64,000 bases of DNA from Verrucomicrobiota bacterium. GTDB taxonomy: Bacteria; Verrucomicrobiota; Lentisphaeria; JABSQK01; JAJFLO01. Numbering within the stretch: the first letter of the stretch is position 1; each line of letters begins with the position of its first letter. Below, piece after piece: positions 50,096-57,579 of the stretch. A model generated the notes under the pieces. The model was not told where the DNA came from and did not search any database. It saw only the letters and a list, made by a program, of their open reading frames with translations. Position numbers and translations under genes: made by a program. Location of the stretch: NCBI GenBank assembly GCA_021772635.1, contig JAJFLP010000113.1, forward strand, positions 64,813-128,812. The letters run 5' to 3'.

Positions 50096-50991
50096 TTCCG
50101 AATTTTAAAGATCATACGGTGCTGAGGCTTGGCACCGCTATACTCGTTGCCGCCTATGCGTAGATAGTAGTCGCCTTCTGCCGTATCGTCCGGGATCGGG
50201 AAAAAACGTGAAAACAGCTTTTTCTCGCCAGCGTTTATATCGCCGAGATAGAACATTTTGCCGTCTAACCATTCCCAGCGACTGACGCTTCGTGCAAGGA
50301 CTCTATAGACAACGCCCTCATCACCCTCGTTTCTCGCAGAGACTGAAAGCTTCGCCGTGTCGCCGGGAGCATAAGTTGCTTGGTCCAAGACCCCGCCGAT
50401 GCTCAAGTTCTCCTCGCGCGAATTAATTCTGCTTTCGTAAAATATACCGAGTTCTTGGTATATTTGAGCGCGTGTTAGCGTCAATTCTTGAATCCCGAGA
50501 CGCTTATTGGCGAACTGAAGGGTTGACGACTGGTGTTGCAAATCCTCAAACAGCGAGAGGATCTTTTCGCGGTCATCCAGGAGAATACCTTTGAGATCAG
50601 TCCGCGTCGTGACCCCTAAATACATGAAATCTTCGCTCGCAACCGGACCGTTATCAATAATTTCTTCCCGCACGATTATATCACCGTGTATAAATTCGTC
50701 TGGAACTAATCGTTGCTCCCCCGGTTCGTTATTGGCGCCTTTAATTCGTACTAAAACTAATTTTTCGAAAATCGGAATCTCTTTGATAGTGACCCTGTCG
50801 AGATGCCTGAACTTGAACGCGAGAAAACCATTCTCTGTGCCCTTGAATTTCAGGTCAATGACCGGATCACTCTCGGTCGAAATCAGGTCTTTATTTAATA
50901 GTTTTCCCGGATAAACCTGCGAGATCTCTTCCGCGTGACCATTTAGATTGAACCAGATAAAAACCAGCGTGAATAAACAGGGGTATTTCAT
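50092..50991 (-). CDS. Exported protein of unknown function with beta-rich C-terminus
   Basis: A 299-residue protein. A signal peptide is clear (MKYPCLFTLVFIWFNLNGHA, cleavage near 20). The last third (about 205-299) looks like an immunoglobulin-like sandwich: DQATYAPGDTAKLSVSARNEGDEG, then INAGEKKLF and GDYYLRIGGNEY, reminiscent of CARDB-type adhesion modules. The middle is polar with a short helical stretch (ILSLFEDLQHQSS). The stop codon TAG comes from a repeat A end, so the C-terminus may be altered. Its start overlaps the stop of the upstream gene by four bases; the two form an operon and probably act together outside the cytoplasm. Confidence 0.6.
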   Translation of the reverse strand: MKYPCLFTLVFIWFNLNGHAEEISQVYPGKLLNKDLISTESDPVIDLKFKGTENGFLAFKFRHLDRVTIKEIPIFEKLVLVRIKGANNEPGEQRLVPDEFIHGDIIVREEIIDNGPVASEDFMYLGVTTRTDLKGILLDDREKILSLFEDLQHQSSTLQFANKRLGIQELTLTRAQIYQELGIFYESRINSREENLSIGGVLDQATYAPGDTAKLSVSARNEGDEGVVYRVLARSVSRWEWLDGKMFYLGDINAGEKKLFSRFFPIPDDTAEGDYYLRIGGNEYSGAKPQHRMIFKIRK

Positions 50992-51842
50992 AATGCAGCT
51001 TTCAATCTCTTCAAATACATTTTCTTCGCGCTGCTTACCGTCGTGATCATGCGCAGTTCAACCTCAGGATTACAAGCTTCAGGCAGCTCACCTACCGCTT
51101 TGCCGCGGAGGAATAGATTGTAGAATACACCACCAAACATCTCCCAGCTCTCCCGACGCGACAGGTCAGGCTCCTTCCATTTTGTAACGGACCAGTATGA
51201 AGCCGTTGGATCGTCAATTTCAGACACCATGAATTTTCTCGGGAGCGCATATTCGCTGCGCCCGATACTGGAAGCCCAGGCTGTAAAATCGTTAGCGCAG
51301 AAGAAGTTGATTCCGCGCAGTGGTTGCTCGGGATTACTCGTCGAATAACGGGGTTCTGTTTCGCGGAATGTTAACGAATGGCTACCGCTGCTTATCGATT
51401 TTCTAATCGTTTCTGCGCTCACACGTTCGGCATTGAGGTAACCGATGAACATTTGTTCCGTAACCGCGTCGCTAAGATAATAGCGCTTCGCGTTGCCACG
51501 TTGAAGGGTAAAGCGTAACTTGAATCCGTTTATAACTTCCGCGGGAGGTTCGAGTTGTCGAAAAGCATTACTTAGCTGTTCCCTGAGTTCCTTGACTTCG
51601 TTTCTGGATATCACCTCTCCGATTTGTTTGTAACTCGATTCGGCGCGGATAAATAGTTTATACTGCTCAATCGGCTCAGTTTTCTTCAACAAATCCTTTA
51701 AGATATTTCTTACTAGAAAAAGAGAGTCGCTCCAATCAACCTCGTCCACGCTCTCGTCAGTGGCGCCCAGTTCCAGGACCGGAATGAGGGTGAGTAGTAT
51801 GATCAAATTCAGAAGAAAAAGAGAAGTTCGGGAAATCAACAT
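50988..51842 (-). CDS. Exported protein, weakly like the formylglycine-generating enzyme fold
   Basis: A 284-residue protein with a signal peptide (MLISRTSLFLLNLIILLTLI onwards). I do not recognise it firmly. The C-terminal half has INFFCANDFTAWASSIGRSEYALPRKFMV and a later SWEMFGGVFYNL, a pattern recalling the xNxVSWxDAxAFCxWL/RLPTEAEWE blocks of FGE-sulfatase-like (SUMF1) domains, much diverged. The front half is helical. It is the first gene of a two-gene unit with the 299-residue exported protein. Confidence 0.5.
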   Translation of the reverse strand: MLISRTSLFLLNLIILLTLIPVLELGATDESVDEVDWSDSLFLVRNILKDLLKKTEPIEQYKLFIRAESSYKQIGEVISRNEVKELREQLSNAFRQLEPPAEVINGFKLRFTLQRGNAKRYYLSDAVTEQMFIGYLNAERVSAETIRKSISSGSHSLTFRETEPRYSTSNPEQPLRGINFFCANDFTAWASSIGRSEYALPRKFMVSEIDDPTASYWSVTKWKEPDLSRRESWEMFGGVFYNLFLRGKAVGELPEACNPEVELRMITTVSSAKKMYLKRLKAAL

Positions 51843-52104
51843 GGTTTATAGGGAAATATATGTTTGAAAGTATCAGAGTCAGGCTAGAATATAGACAAGT
51901 GGGTATCGTTTGCAAGTATGTGTATTCCCGCGCGGAGATATAAGGAGAATACAGATCCTCTTAGCCACTGAGCGGTGTTAGTCCCGCATGCGGGAGTACG
52001 TACCTAACGGGTACGTACACAAAATCACTGCCTGGCTCAGCGACGAAATTTATGCATAATGTAAGCTGGTTGCTTAGAAACGGCGGATTTCCCGTGCTTG
52101 CAGC

Positions 52105-52287
52105 CTAGCCTGATCCATGCATGAATTTCGTCACGAGAGCTTGCAGTGCGTTTGAGATCAATAAGTTACGAAGGTTTCAAGGCTGAAGGAATAGCGAGCT
52201 ACTTCAAAGTCTTGGGTTCTTTGTAAGTCATTTAGGTCATGTGCAATGCGTGCTCGCAGTAGAAAGTTCATGCATAGATTAGGCTAG
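52105..52287 (-). repeat. Repeat A, full copy 3 (inverted)
   Basis: 183 bp between CTAGCCTGATCCATGCA and TGCATAGATTAGGCTAG. Its interior is the reverse complement of copy 2: AACTCATT and CGAGCAC blocks appear as AATAAGTT and GTGCTCGCAGTAGAAAG. Confidence 0.85.
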
Positions 52288-52561
52288 TGTCCCGTGTCTT
52301 GAATTCCTTTACATTTGACGAGATGAATTTTTGCGCTTCAAGTGCGTCACTGAGAATAAGGCGATGCCGTAGTATCGTCGTTTTTCACTGACGTGTCTTG
52401 AGCGCCAAAAGGCACTCGCCCAAAGGGTTACGTCTATTTCAGTACAGGGCGGCGTTAGTGAGTTTGGTACGTACCTACGGGTACTTACACAAAATCACTG
52501 CCTACCCCTGCACTAAAATAGACGTAATCAAATGTAAGGGAATTTAAGACACAGGCCACTA
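52286..52561. mobile_element. MITE-like element with 33-bp inverted ends
   Basis: Left end AGTGTCCCGTGTCTTGAATT (continuing CCTTTACATTTGA) and right end, read in reverse, AGTGGCCTGTGTCTTAAATT (continuing CCCTTACATTTGA) agree at 29 of 33 positions. A second inverted pair inside, TTACGTCTATTT and AAATAGACGTAA, flanks a core containing GTACCTACGGGTAC. It has no ORF, so it is non-autonomous. It abuts repeat A copy 3. Confidence 0.75.
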
Positions 52562-52605
52562 GTTCCATAAGGCTATAACGACCGCGGCAATCTTTACTCG
52601 CCAAG

Positions 52606-52698
52606 TATACTGCAAGCAGTACAATTTTTGGATAACTCGCACCTAACCACGCGAGAGAATTCGAACGATATTTCGAAAACCTGATGATTTTCGGTATA
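52606..52698 (+). repeat. Repeat B copy 9
   Basis: 93 bp from TATACTGCAAGCAGTACAAT through CGAACGATATTTCGAAAACC to TTTTCGGTATA, well preserved. Confidence 0.85.
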
Positions 52699-52744
52699 CA
52701 GTAAAATCTGGCCGCCGTGATTACCTCAATTATGTCGTCGTAGT

Positions 52745-52949
52745 AAGACCCTGTTCAAAAAGGGTTCTACCCGATATTTATTAGTCAAATTCACTGACGA
52801 ATTTCTGGATTTTCCGATGACTTTGCACTATTCGGTATGGATTACTTGCGGTTGTCCCTGAGTAGGATAGACATTCCTGTCTGTCCAATCGATGCGGTCT
52901 GCCTAGATAGAAAAGAATGTCTATCCTACTACCTTTCGAACAGGGTCTA
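52745..52949. mobile_element. Short inverted-repeat element with nested hairpin
   Basis: Ends AGACCCTGTTCAAAAAGG and CCTTTCGAACAGGGTCT are inverted with few mismatches. Inside, GTAGGATAGACATTC (52863-52877) and GAATGTCTATCCTAC (52915-52929) are exact reverse complements. No ORF is present. Confidence 0.7.
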
Positions 52950-52971
52950 GTACGTCTGTCACTGATTTATT

Positions 52972-53048
52972 TATACCGAACGTCTGGTCGAACAGTCGTC
53001 GCCCAGGTGGCTTATTCCGGTTAAAAAACTCGAAGACGTTCGGCATAT
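52972..53048 (+). repeat. Repeat B copy 10, partial
   Basis: TATACCGAACGTC at the left and CTCGAAGACGTTCGGCATAT at the right, i.e. two facing right-hand arms without the GCAAGC arm. It runs directly into repeat D. Confidence 0.65.
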
Positions 53049-53092
53049 GATACGGTGCCCTATAAACACAAATAGTATGTGTCCCCAATCTT
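53034..53092 (+). repeat. Repeat D copy 1
   Basis: GACGTTCGGCATATGATACG followed by 28 bases (53049-53076) identical to 59332-59359, including CCCTATAAACACAAATAGTA, and then a CCCAATC block. It lies upstream of the ATP-grasp operon; copy 2 lies upstream of the amidohydrolase operon. Confidence 0.75.
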
Positions 53093-53139
53093 TTGACCCC
53101 AATCTTTCCGAATTTTATACTTTTTCGTAAATTTCGTAA

Positions 53140-53168
53140 TTGACATTCGTTTACGTACATTTGATATT
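53140..53168 (+). promoter_or_regulatory. Candidate promoter of the peptide/ATP-grasp operon
   Basis: TTGACA at 53140-53145, a 17-base spacer, then GATATT at 53163-53168 (4 of 6 to TATAAT), in AT-rich sequence. It would give a leader of about 360 bases before the small ORF. The gap after the last terminator-like hairpin is too short for another full promoter, which supports an upstream start. Confidence 0.4.
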
Positions 53169-53240
53169 CACGTTCGTCTTCGTATTTATAAAAAAGACTT
53201 TTTACGTAACCGCGTTAAGACGCACGAAACAGATCCTGAA

Positions 53241-53443
53241 ATGCAAGAATTTGTAGGGCGACAACGCCGGATCTTGTATGGATGGATAATGGCCGCACTA
53301 TAAAAGGTCGGCACGCCACGGTATGGTGTGCTGTATTGGGTTTGTCATCGTCCGAATCTATTTAGTCCACGTTCAATAGTGCGTCCGAAATTCACTGGAG
53401 ATAACCGCACTATCGATTAATGTTCTATCGACAGTGCGGTTTT
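53241..53443 (+). promoter_or_regulatory. Candidate attenuator leader with alternative pairings
   Basis: CGCACTAT occurs at 53294-53301 and again at 53406-53413. ATAGTGCG at 53376-53383 can pair exactly with either. The second CGCACTAT also forms the left arm of the terminator-like hairpin 53403-53443. So segment 2 can pair with 1 (terminator free to form) or with 3 (terminator blocked), the topology of an attenuator. A 20-codon frame, ATG 53241 to TAA 53301, ends inside segment 1, but it has no ribosome site. A separate hairpin (GCACGCCA/TGGTGTGC) lies at about 53311-53331. Confidence 0.35.
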
Positions 53444-53446
53444 GAA
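53403..53446 (+). terminator. Terminator-like hairpin in the leader, first
   Basis: AACCGCACTATCGAT and ATCGACAGTGCGGTT pair around TAATGTTCT, followed by TTTTG. The stem is strong (about 14 pairs) but the T-run is short. Confidence 0.55.
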
Positions 53447-53461
53447 ACGGTACCCCAGCAG

Positions 53462-53501
53462 AGCCGCATTGTTGAGAGACGATGCGGCTTTTATATTTTT
53501 A
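53462..53501 (+). terminator. Terminator-like hairpin in the leader, second
   Basis: AGCCGCAT pairs with ATGCGGCT, extended by three more pairs around a GAGAG loop, and is followed by TTTTATATTTTT. It is a standard rho-independent shape, 37 bases before the small ORF. Transcripts from the upstream promoter must pass it. Confidence 0.7.
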
Positions 53502-53537
53502 AAAGTTGGGACATAACACTTTATTACGGAGTTATTT

Positions 53538-53633
53538 ATGAAAACGAAATCACCGTATTTCAAAAAGACAATTGAGCACCTGAATTTCGCCCAGAAAACG
53601 CTTGAAATTATTCTTCCATACGGAGGCCGCTAG
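53538..53633 (+). CDS. 31-residue peptide upstream of the ATP-grasp genes, possible peptide substrate
   Basis: An ATG with ACGGAG six bases ahead opens a frame of 31 codons ending TAG, five bases before the first ATP-grasp ATG. The peptide begins MKTKSPYFKK, has a helical amphipathic middle (HLNFAQKTLEIIL) and ends ILPYGGR. The GGAGG that serves the next gene lies within its last Gly-Gly-Arg codons, so the two are translationally coupled. Small peptides just before tailoring ligases are typical of ribosomal peptide products or carrier scaffolds; I know no family for this one. It could also be only a coupling ORF. It shows no run of one amino acid. Confidence 0.5.
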   Translation: MKTKSPYFKKTIEHLNFAQKTLEIILPYGGR

Positions 53634-53638
53634 CTATT

Positions 53639-54940
53639 ATGAAAAATTCGTATTGTGATCCTATCAATAACTCTGCCCCAAAAAAAATATTATTTATACA
53701 TAGCGGTTCCTCGAAAAAATATTTAGCATTCGAAACTGCCTTTCGCATCGGCGTCGAGCCATATCTCCTCCATCCAGGCCCTGGCTGGGGGGATGATTAT
53801 GCCTGCGAAACATTCTACACCCGCGACCTCCCTCTCTCCGAAACGCTACAAATTGCCGAAGAATCCCATCAGAAAATAGGCTTCAATGGTGTGGCTACAT
53901 TCTGGGAGGAAGACGTGCCAACATGTGCACTGATCGCAGAGCGCCTCGAATTGCCCGGTAACACTCCACGTGCGGCGATTAATGCCCGAAGCAAATACGC
54001 CATGCGACGGGCACTTCAACAGGCAGATGTTCCCGTGCCCCGATTTCACCTGATTACCAGCGAACGCTCTTTGTTGCAGACATGCCGAAAACTGACCTTC
54101 CCCGTCGTACTTAAACCCGAATGGGGCGCAGACAGCGAATGGGTTACGCTTATAAGAACCGAGGACGACGTTTCTCGCGTATTTAGGCGGGTTAAAGACT
54201 TGGCGCGAGTTCAAAATAGTATCTACCCATATCCTGAGAATCGTTTTTTGATCGAAAAATACATGCGTGGTCCGGAGGTTAGTGTCGAAGGTGTTGTATC
54301 CAACGGCCATGTAACGATTTATGCGATCATTGACAAAGCCAAGATGGATGATGAGTCGTTTATTGAACGTGGTGAGACGACTCCGTCACAGTTGCCTCCT
54401 TCCGTCCAGGAAGATGTTTCGGACATGGTACGGCGGGGCGTTCACGCCCTTGGACTAACTAATTCAGGTGTTCATGCGGAAATAAAAATAACGCCTTCGG
54501 GTCCGCGCATCGTCGAGATTGGCGCTCGGATGGGCGGGGACTGCATACAGCCGCTTGTAAAACGGGTGTACGGCATCGATTTGGTTGAGGAGAATATCAA
54601 GGTCGCATTCGGCATGCCGCCGAGCGCGCCGCGTGTGGCTGCTGGTTTCGGGCTGTCCGGTACGTTGGTGCCGAATCAACCAGGCCGATTACAATTGATG
54701 CCGATCGGGTTTTCAAAGATACCAAAAAACGTCATCGAAATCGTGGTGACAAAGCAAAATGGAGATCATGTGTTGACGCCGCCGCTTGGATACGACAACC
54801 TCGCATGGATTAGTGTTTGGGGTAGGTCATATCGAAGCGCGAAAAAGAACCTTTCCGAGTACATGGCGCGTGTAGCCGAGGCATGTATCATTCATCCGCA
54901 AAATATGCCGCATACGTCCGACATGATGCTCACGGATTAA
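53639..54940 (+). CDS. ATP-grasp ligase 1, BacD/L-amino-acid-ligase-like
   Basis: A 433-residue ATP-grasp enzyme. The family joins a carboxylate (through acyl phosphate) to an amine. The N-terminal Rossmann-like domain (about 15-115) is followed by the ATP domain: FPVVLKPEWGADSEWV with the ATP-binding Lys, VSVEGVVSNG, VHAEIKI and PRIVEIGARMGGDCIQPLV, the Mg-binding Glu/Arg set near 285-300, as in bacilysin-type BacD. The C-terminal lid is at about 330-425. GGAGG 12 bases ahead is embedded in the end of the small peptide gene. It is the first of three related ligases in a row. Confidence 0.85.
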   Translation: MKNSYCDPINNSAPKKILFIHSGSSKKYLAFETAFRIGVEPYLLHPGPGWGDDYACETFYTRDLPLSETLQIAEESHQKIGFNGVATFWEEDVPTCALIAERLELPGNTPRAAINARSKYAMRRALQQADVPVPRFHLITSERSLLQTCRKLTFPVVLKPEWGADSEWVTLIRTEDDVSRVFRRVKDLARVQNSIYPYPENRFLIEKYMRGPEVSVEGVVSNGHVTIYAIIDKAKMDDESFIERGETTPSQLPPSVQEDVSDMVRRGVHALGLTNSGVHAEIKITPSGPRIVEIGARMGGDCIQPLVKRVYGIDLVEENIKVAFGMPPSAPRVAAGFGLSGTLVPNQPGRLQLMPIGFSKIPKNVIEIVVTKQNGDHVLTPPLGYDNLAWISVWGRSYRSAKKNLSEYMARVAEACIIHPQNMPHTSDMMLTD

Positions 54941-54956
54941 TTTTCTCAGTCATCAT

Positions 54957-56285
54957 ATGAAACATATTCTAATTGTTCACACTGCCGTCGATCCAGCCCC
55001 GTATACGCTTTCTCTATCTGCCGGGTATCGATTCGCCTTGCTTAAAAAGTGCCCAACAAAACGTGACTATGACTGTTTTGATCGTGTCCTCGATGTGTGC
55101 TACGAAGACGACATTGGAGAAGCGCTCGCACAGGTTCGGTCACTGCATGAACGGGACCCCCTAAACGGGGTTCTTAGTTTTTCCGAGAGTGGCGTATTAA
55201 TGGCTTCGTTTATCGCGCGCGACTTGCAGCTCCCCGGCAGTGCGCCGCCTGCGGTCCTCCGCGCCCGGAACAAATATCTGATGCGTCGAGCCATTCAAAC
55301 TGCCGGTCTACCATCTCCGCGTTTTCATCTTGTTCGTTCGGCACAGCAAATTCAGAAGGTCATTCGTCGGCATGGGAATCCGATGGTCCTGAAACCCATT
55401 AGCGGGTCTTCCAGCTATGGAGTAATTCGGCTTACACCGAAAGATTCATTGAGTGAGATCAACGCTCATCTAACGGAAGTCAGACGTTACATACAAACCT
55501 ATCGCCAGCAGAATACTCAATATCCCTTCGAATTCTGGCTGCCGGGCTCGGGCTACGGGATAAATATTTCGGACGTTATGGATCCGGAAATTGAATTTCT
55601 CCTGGAGGATTTCATTGATGGCGTCCAGGTGAGTGTCGATGGAATCGTGTCCAGAGACTCGGTTTCCTGTTTCGGAGTGATAGAAGTTGAGCGGGTGAAG
55701 CACGACGACTATTTCATCGAGTACGAGGAGTGGATGCCGACTCATCTCGGAGCGGACCGGGAAATGGAGATTCAGGACATTGTCATGAAAACGATCCGCG
55801 CGATCGGTCTAAACAACAGCTGTTTTCACTGTGAATTGAAGCTAAACGAGAGCGGAATTTTCCCTATAGAAATCGCGGCTCGACGAGGTGCGGATAATGT
55901 CACTGATTTCTTGAAACGCGTGACGGGGGTGAATATTTACGAGGAAGCCATGCGTATCGCCGCAGGGGAGTATAGGGTCTATGATTCAGTGTTATATAAA
56001 GGCTGCATGAAGATGCGCTACTTCTTACCCGAAACGCCAGGCACACTAATTCGCATCAACGGCGCCAAGACCGTGCGGCAGGACTCACGGGTTAGTGAAT
56101 TACACCTTGAATACGCCCCTGGCGACCGAGTTCTGACACCCCCGGACAGCTACGAATTCCTAGGGTACCTGAGCGTATTCGACCGTACACCAGACGCTGC
56201 TGCTGCTGCCCTGGAATCGTTGTATGCCCAAATAAGCTTTGATATTGACTCGACCACGAAAAGCGAATTGGTGACCGCATCGTGA
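54957..56285 (+). CDS. ATP-grasp ligase 2
   Basis: A 442-residue paralogue of ligase 1 with the same plan. ATP site: NPMVLKPISGSSSYGVIRL, VSVDGIVSRD, FHCELKL and FPIEIAARRGADNVTDFL. Its distinguishing feature is an insertion of about 30 residues at about 170-200 (EVRRYIQTYRQQNTQYPFEF), perhaps shaping the substrate pocket. The acidic metal ligands are kept, so it should be active. The gap to ligase 1 is 16 bases, and its stop overlaps ligase 3. Confidence 0.83.
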   Translation: MKHILIVHTAVDPAPYTLSLSAGYRFALLKKCPTKRDYDCFDRVLDVCYEDDIGEALAQVRSLHERDPLNGVLSFSESGVLMASFIARDLQLPGSAPPAVLRARNKYLMRRAIQTAGLPSPRFHLVRSAQQIQKVIRRHGNPMVLKPISGSSSYGVIRLTPKDSLSEINAHLTEVRRYIQTYRQQNTQYPFEFWLPGSGYGINISDVMDPEIEFLLEDFIDGVQVSVDGIVSRDSVSCFGVIEVERVKHDDYFIEYEEWMPTHLGADREMEIQDIVMKTIRAIGLNNSCFHCELKLNESGIFPIEIAARRGADNVTDFLKRVTGVNIYEEAMRIAAGEYRVYDSVLYKGCMKMRYFLPETPGTLIRINGAKTVRQDSRVSELHLEYAPGDRVLTPPDSYEFLGYLSVFDRTPDAAAAALESLYAQISFDIDSTTKSELVTAS

Positions 56286-57529
56286 AAATTTCACAAGCAG
56301 TCTTATTCGTCCAGCCCAGTAACGACTACGCTCACCGTATTCGACGGCATATCCCGGACGCGGTGATGCTTGCGACTCCAGAGCGGGCGGAGCAATTGAA
56401 GGATCATCCCCTCGTGATTAGCAGCGATATTAATTGTCTCGAATCCACATATCAAATCGTGTCCAAATTTGCGCAGGATCACCAACTGCAATATGTCGGC
56501 ATCACAACTTTTATTTGTGAAAGCATGGAGGTTACGGCAGAATTAGCAATGCTCCTGGAACTGCCGTTTCACGATTCCGCGGCAGTATTTAATACACGTA
56601 ACAAAGCACAGACATGGGCGTTGTGGAACCATGCCGGGGTCTCTACCCCGGAGTCTTGTCAAGTTTCCAACATTGATGATTTGGTGGTGTTCAGTGATCG
56701 TGTACCGGGTCCGTGGATTCTCAAGCCGTGTAGCGGATCCGGTAGTGAGTGGGTATTACGTGTTGATGATTCGACGAAGTTGCCACTGTCGCATCAGCGG
56801 ATGGCAGACAGACTATCCTCCCATAGAAACGTCCCGATACCCTACATAGTTCAGCAATTCATTGAAGGACGCGAGTTCAGCGCGGATCTAATGATAACGT
56901 CAGATAGTATGTCAGTACTGCGTCTTACTGAAAAATACCTCGTTCCGTGTGCGGGCCACGCGGGGCATGTCGGGGCGTACTTCCCCGGGCAGGTGAGCGA
57001 AGACGATTTTTGTTTAATGAAAGTTGTGTTCGATCGCGGTGTAAAGGCTCTCGGAATAGAGCGGGGGATCGTCATGGTTGATGCTATCTTGACCGACACC
57101 GGGTTTTACCTGTTGGAAATGGCATTGCGACCGGGAGGCGATTGTCTACCTGACTTTTGTTTGTATTCTTCGGGCTATGACCCGATCAAGGCAGCATGCA
57201 ACCTGATTCTCGGTCATAATCCTGCCGTCTCGTTTAATCAACATGAAATCAACGTTGCCGGATTACATTTGACCTCTGATTGGCAGGGTGTGGTCACAGC
57301 TATCGATTTCAGGCGTTTGAGTGATGATCCTGCGGTACTTCATGTTTCCCCGTATTGCGGCGTGGGGGATCGAATCGCCTCCATGCGTGAGTGTTACGGA
57401 AATTCAATCCTGGCTGCGTGTATTGCGCACTATAATAATCCGAAAGAGTTGCCGATTTTAATTGAGCGTTTAACTCAACTAATTGATATCTCGATCGACA
57501 GTTCACCTGAAGATTTACAGTACGATTGA
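56282..57529 (+). CDS. ATP-grasp ligase 3, with a changed metal-site residue
   Basis: A 415-residue ATP-grasp protein beginning with GTG in a four-base overlap with ligase 2. ATP site: GPWILKPCSGSGSEWVLRV and FYLLEMALRPGGDCLPDF. Where ligases 1 and 2 have Glu (AEIKI, CELKL) this one has Asp (VMVDAIL), a conservative change in a Mg ligand. The N-terminal domain is about 20 residues shorter. GHAGHVGAYFPG, between the two halves, has no counterpart in the others. Probably an active third ligase with a different substrate, though a regulatory role is possible. Confidence 0.8.
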   Translation: MKISQAVLFVQPSNDYAHRIRRHIPDAVMLATPERAEQLKDHPLVISSDINCLESTYQIVSKFAQDHQLQYVGITTFICESMEVTAELAMLLELPFHDSAAVFNTRNKAQTWALWNHAGVSTPESCQVSNIDDLVVFSDRVPGPWILKPCSGSGSEWVLRVDDSTKLPLSHQRMADRLSSHRNVPIPYIVQQFIEGREFSADLMITSDSMSVLRLTEKYLVPCAGHAGHVGAYFPGQVSEDDFCLMKVVFDRGVKALGIERGIVMVDAILTDTGFYLLEMALRPGGDCLPDFCLYSSGYDPIKAACNLILGHNPAVSFNQHEINVAGLHLTSDWQGVVTAIDFRRLSDDPAVLHVSPYCGVGDRIASMRECYGNSILAACIAHYNNPKELPILIERLTQLIDISIDSSPEDLQYD

Positions 57530-57579
57530 GAGCTAGAAAAAGTTAGCCTTTAATTTTTCACAATTCGATAGTGATCAGA

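Larger units (their letters stand above)
51843..53537. other. 1.7-kb repeat cluster and leader region upstream of the ATP-grasp operon
   Basis: No gene is supported until the small ORF at 53538. In order it holds a repeat-like block with GTACGTACC/GGGTACGTAC near 52000, repeat A copy 3, a long inverted-repeat element (52286-52561), repeat B copy 9, a second inverted-repeat element (52745-52949), repeat B copy 10, repeat D, a candidate promoter and three leader hairpins. Such stacking marks an insertion hot spot at the edge of the accessory island. Confidence 0.7.

Noticed and set aside
52921..53160. Minus-strand frame with ICVYRAPY, repeated at 59053-59385
   Set aside because: The shared peptide is the translation of repeat D plus a repeat B arm. 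Lengths and ends differ, and there are no start signals.
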